A DNA stretch of 6,131 nucleotides from JAPLJQ01 sp037143735 (GTDB lineage Bacteria > Desulfobacterota > Syntrophia > Syntrophales > UBA2185), in NCBI GenBank assembly GCA_037143735.1, contig JBAWYD010000131.1, forward strand, positions 1 through 6,131, in the 5' to 3' direction. A program made the translations under genes and the position numbers. The notes beneath the pieces were generated by a model. It searched no databases and was not told the DNA's origin. It was given only the letters and a program-made list of their open reading frames with translations. Position 1 is the stretch's first letter. Each line of letters starts with the position of its first letter. This document shows, in pieces, positions 5,499 to 6,131 of the stretch.

Positions 5499-5531
5499 GC
5501 TTGGTGATCAACCACAGCGACGTAACGATTA

Positions 5532-5551
5532 AAAAATTGTTTCAAATTTTT
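5532..5551 (+). terminator. AT hairpin with T-run after the split-barrel gene
   Basis: AAAAATT (5532-5538) pairs with AATTTTT (5545-5551) around a GTTTCA loop, 34 bases after the stop at 5498. The T-rich right arm followed by CT resembles archaeal oligo-T termination. Weak as a stem because all pairs are A-T. Confidence 0.4.
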
Positions 5552-5759
5552 CTACCGGAGTATTTGCGGTGAACTCCCCGATAGTTCCCAAAAAGACGAG
5601 TTTCTGATCCAAAGGTGGTAGAGCCAAAGGGTGTTGTTGAGGACGTTCTTTCGTCCAAACGTGGACATACCCGGGCGGGCATGTTATTCTGGTTATTATT
5701 TTCACGCCCCGCTCCCCACGTATATCTCCTATCCTGTCAATCTCTCATCAGGAATTCTC
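5552..5759 (+). promoter_or_regulatory. Intergenic region with probable TATA box and ribosome site of the endonuclease gene
   Basis: No gene is seen here. Two small inverted repeats are present: GGAGT/ACTCC (5557-5577, 11-base loop) and GGACG-TTCTTT-CGTCC (5641-5656). GTATATC (5720-5726) is a TATA-like element; initiation about 26 bases on falls near 5750, and AGGA at 5750-5753 is a short ribosome site six bases before the ATG at 5760. Confidence 0.3.
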
Positions 5760-6131
5760 ATGTCCACTCCCGACCTCCTCCTTCTCTTAGCAGCCTTCCT
5801 CCTCGGCCTCATCACCGCGTACCTCTTCTTCCGGCAGCGGATCTCCGTGTTCGAAGACCGTGCGAAAAATGATCTCGAACGCTGGAAGATCGAATGCACA
5901 AATGACATACGGAAGGATTCCGTCAACCGCTCGCGCTCCACGCTGAAGGGCAGGATCTCCGAGCAGATGGCCCCGCTCCTGCCGGAGTTCCCCTTCTCCC
6001 CGGCCGATGCCCGGTTCATCGGCAACCCGATCGACTTCGTGGTCTTTGACGGGTACACGAAAGTGAAGGACGAGAAGGGCGATGCGATCAGCGTCGTGCT
6101 TGTCGAAGTGAAGAAGGGAAAGGGAAAACTT
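5760..6131 (+). CDS. Holliday junction resolvase-like endonuclease, membrane-anchored, C-terminus beyond window
   Basis: The 124 residues seen belong to the endonuclease family related to archaeal Holliday junction resolvases (Endonuc_Holl type). Residues 4-24 are a hydrophobic N-terminal membrane segment (LLLLLAAFLLGLITAYLFF), then a charged helix (28-63) with RKDSVNRSRSTLKGRISEQ, a family motif containing Glu68. The PD-(D/E)XK core follows: Pro90-Ile91-Asp92 (GNPIDFVVFDGY) and Glu116-Val117-Lys118 (LVEVKKGK). The last family elements, normally a few dozen residues, are cut off by the window edge. Activity on junctions has not been shown for the membrane-anchored form, so DNA or RNA cleavage is a family-based inference. 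A remnant of the same gene lies about 950 bases upstream. Confidence 0.85.
   Translation, partial: MSTPDLLLLLAAFLLGLITAYLFFRQRISVFEDRAKNDLERWKIECTNDIRKDSVNRSRSTLKGRISEQMAPLLPEFPFSPADARFIGNPIDFVVFDGYTKVKDEKGDAISVVLVEVKKGKGKL

Noticed and set aside
5615..5872. 85-codon plus-strand frame
   Set aside because: It overlaps the start of the endonuclease gene in another frame and has no family signature.

Overview
The window looks like archaeal DNA, most likely from a methanogen of the Methanomicrobiales (Methanoregula-type). This is an inference: the DUF2779 and Holliday-junction-resolvase-like proteins, the TATA-type promoters about 26 bases from predicted starts, apparent leaderless starts and GC-rich host-like codon use all fit, but no marker gene is present. 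It reads as an accessory or defence-type neighbourhood, with an AT-rich left quarter and a GC-rich remainder.

Left part (1-1530, minus strand): a two-gene operon. A Trypco1 (CU044_2847-type) small protein overlaps by ATGA the start of a trypsin-like protease fused to a P-loop NTPase. The NTPase runs off the left edge. This is the layout of the trypsin/NTPase conflict systems known mainly from bacteria. The protease keeps its His-Asp-Ser triad.

Middle (1530-2190): no convincing gene. The minus strand of 1579-1731 holds a glycine-rich open frame ending in a membrane-like segment. Positions 1866-2148 hold a dense run of about ten short stem-loops, including two near-identical hairpins that differ by a compensatory base-pair swap. 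I find no known RNA family that explains them, and this is the strongest candidate for something undescribed here.

Positions 2187-2613 (minus) hold a HicB-HicA toxin-antitoxin pair, antitoxin first, with overlapping genes. Positions 2785-4242 (minus) hold a DUF2779 protein joining a Cas4-like PD-(D/E)XK nuclease, a four-cysteine Fe-S-type cluster and a DnaQ/RNase H-like exonuclease domain. It diverges from a stand-alone DEDDh exonuclease (4328-4909, plus) across a short shared promoter region.

Right part (4910-6131, plus): a 54-codon frame containing a decayed piece of a Holliday-junction-resolvase-like endonuclease gene, then a pyridoxamine-phosphate-oxidase-family FMN protein (5100-5498), then the intact membrane-anchored endonuclease of the same family (5760 to the right edge, cut off). 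Four nuclease domains, a toxin-antitoxin pair and a protease/NTPase conflict cassette within 6 kb suggest a defence or DNA-processing island, though nothing shows that they act together.
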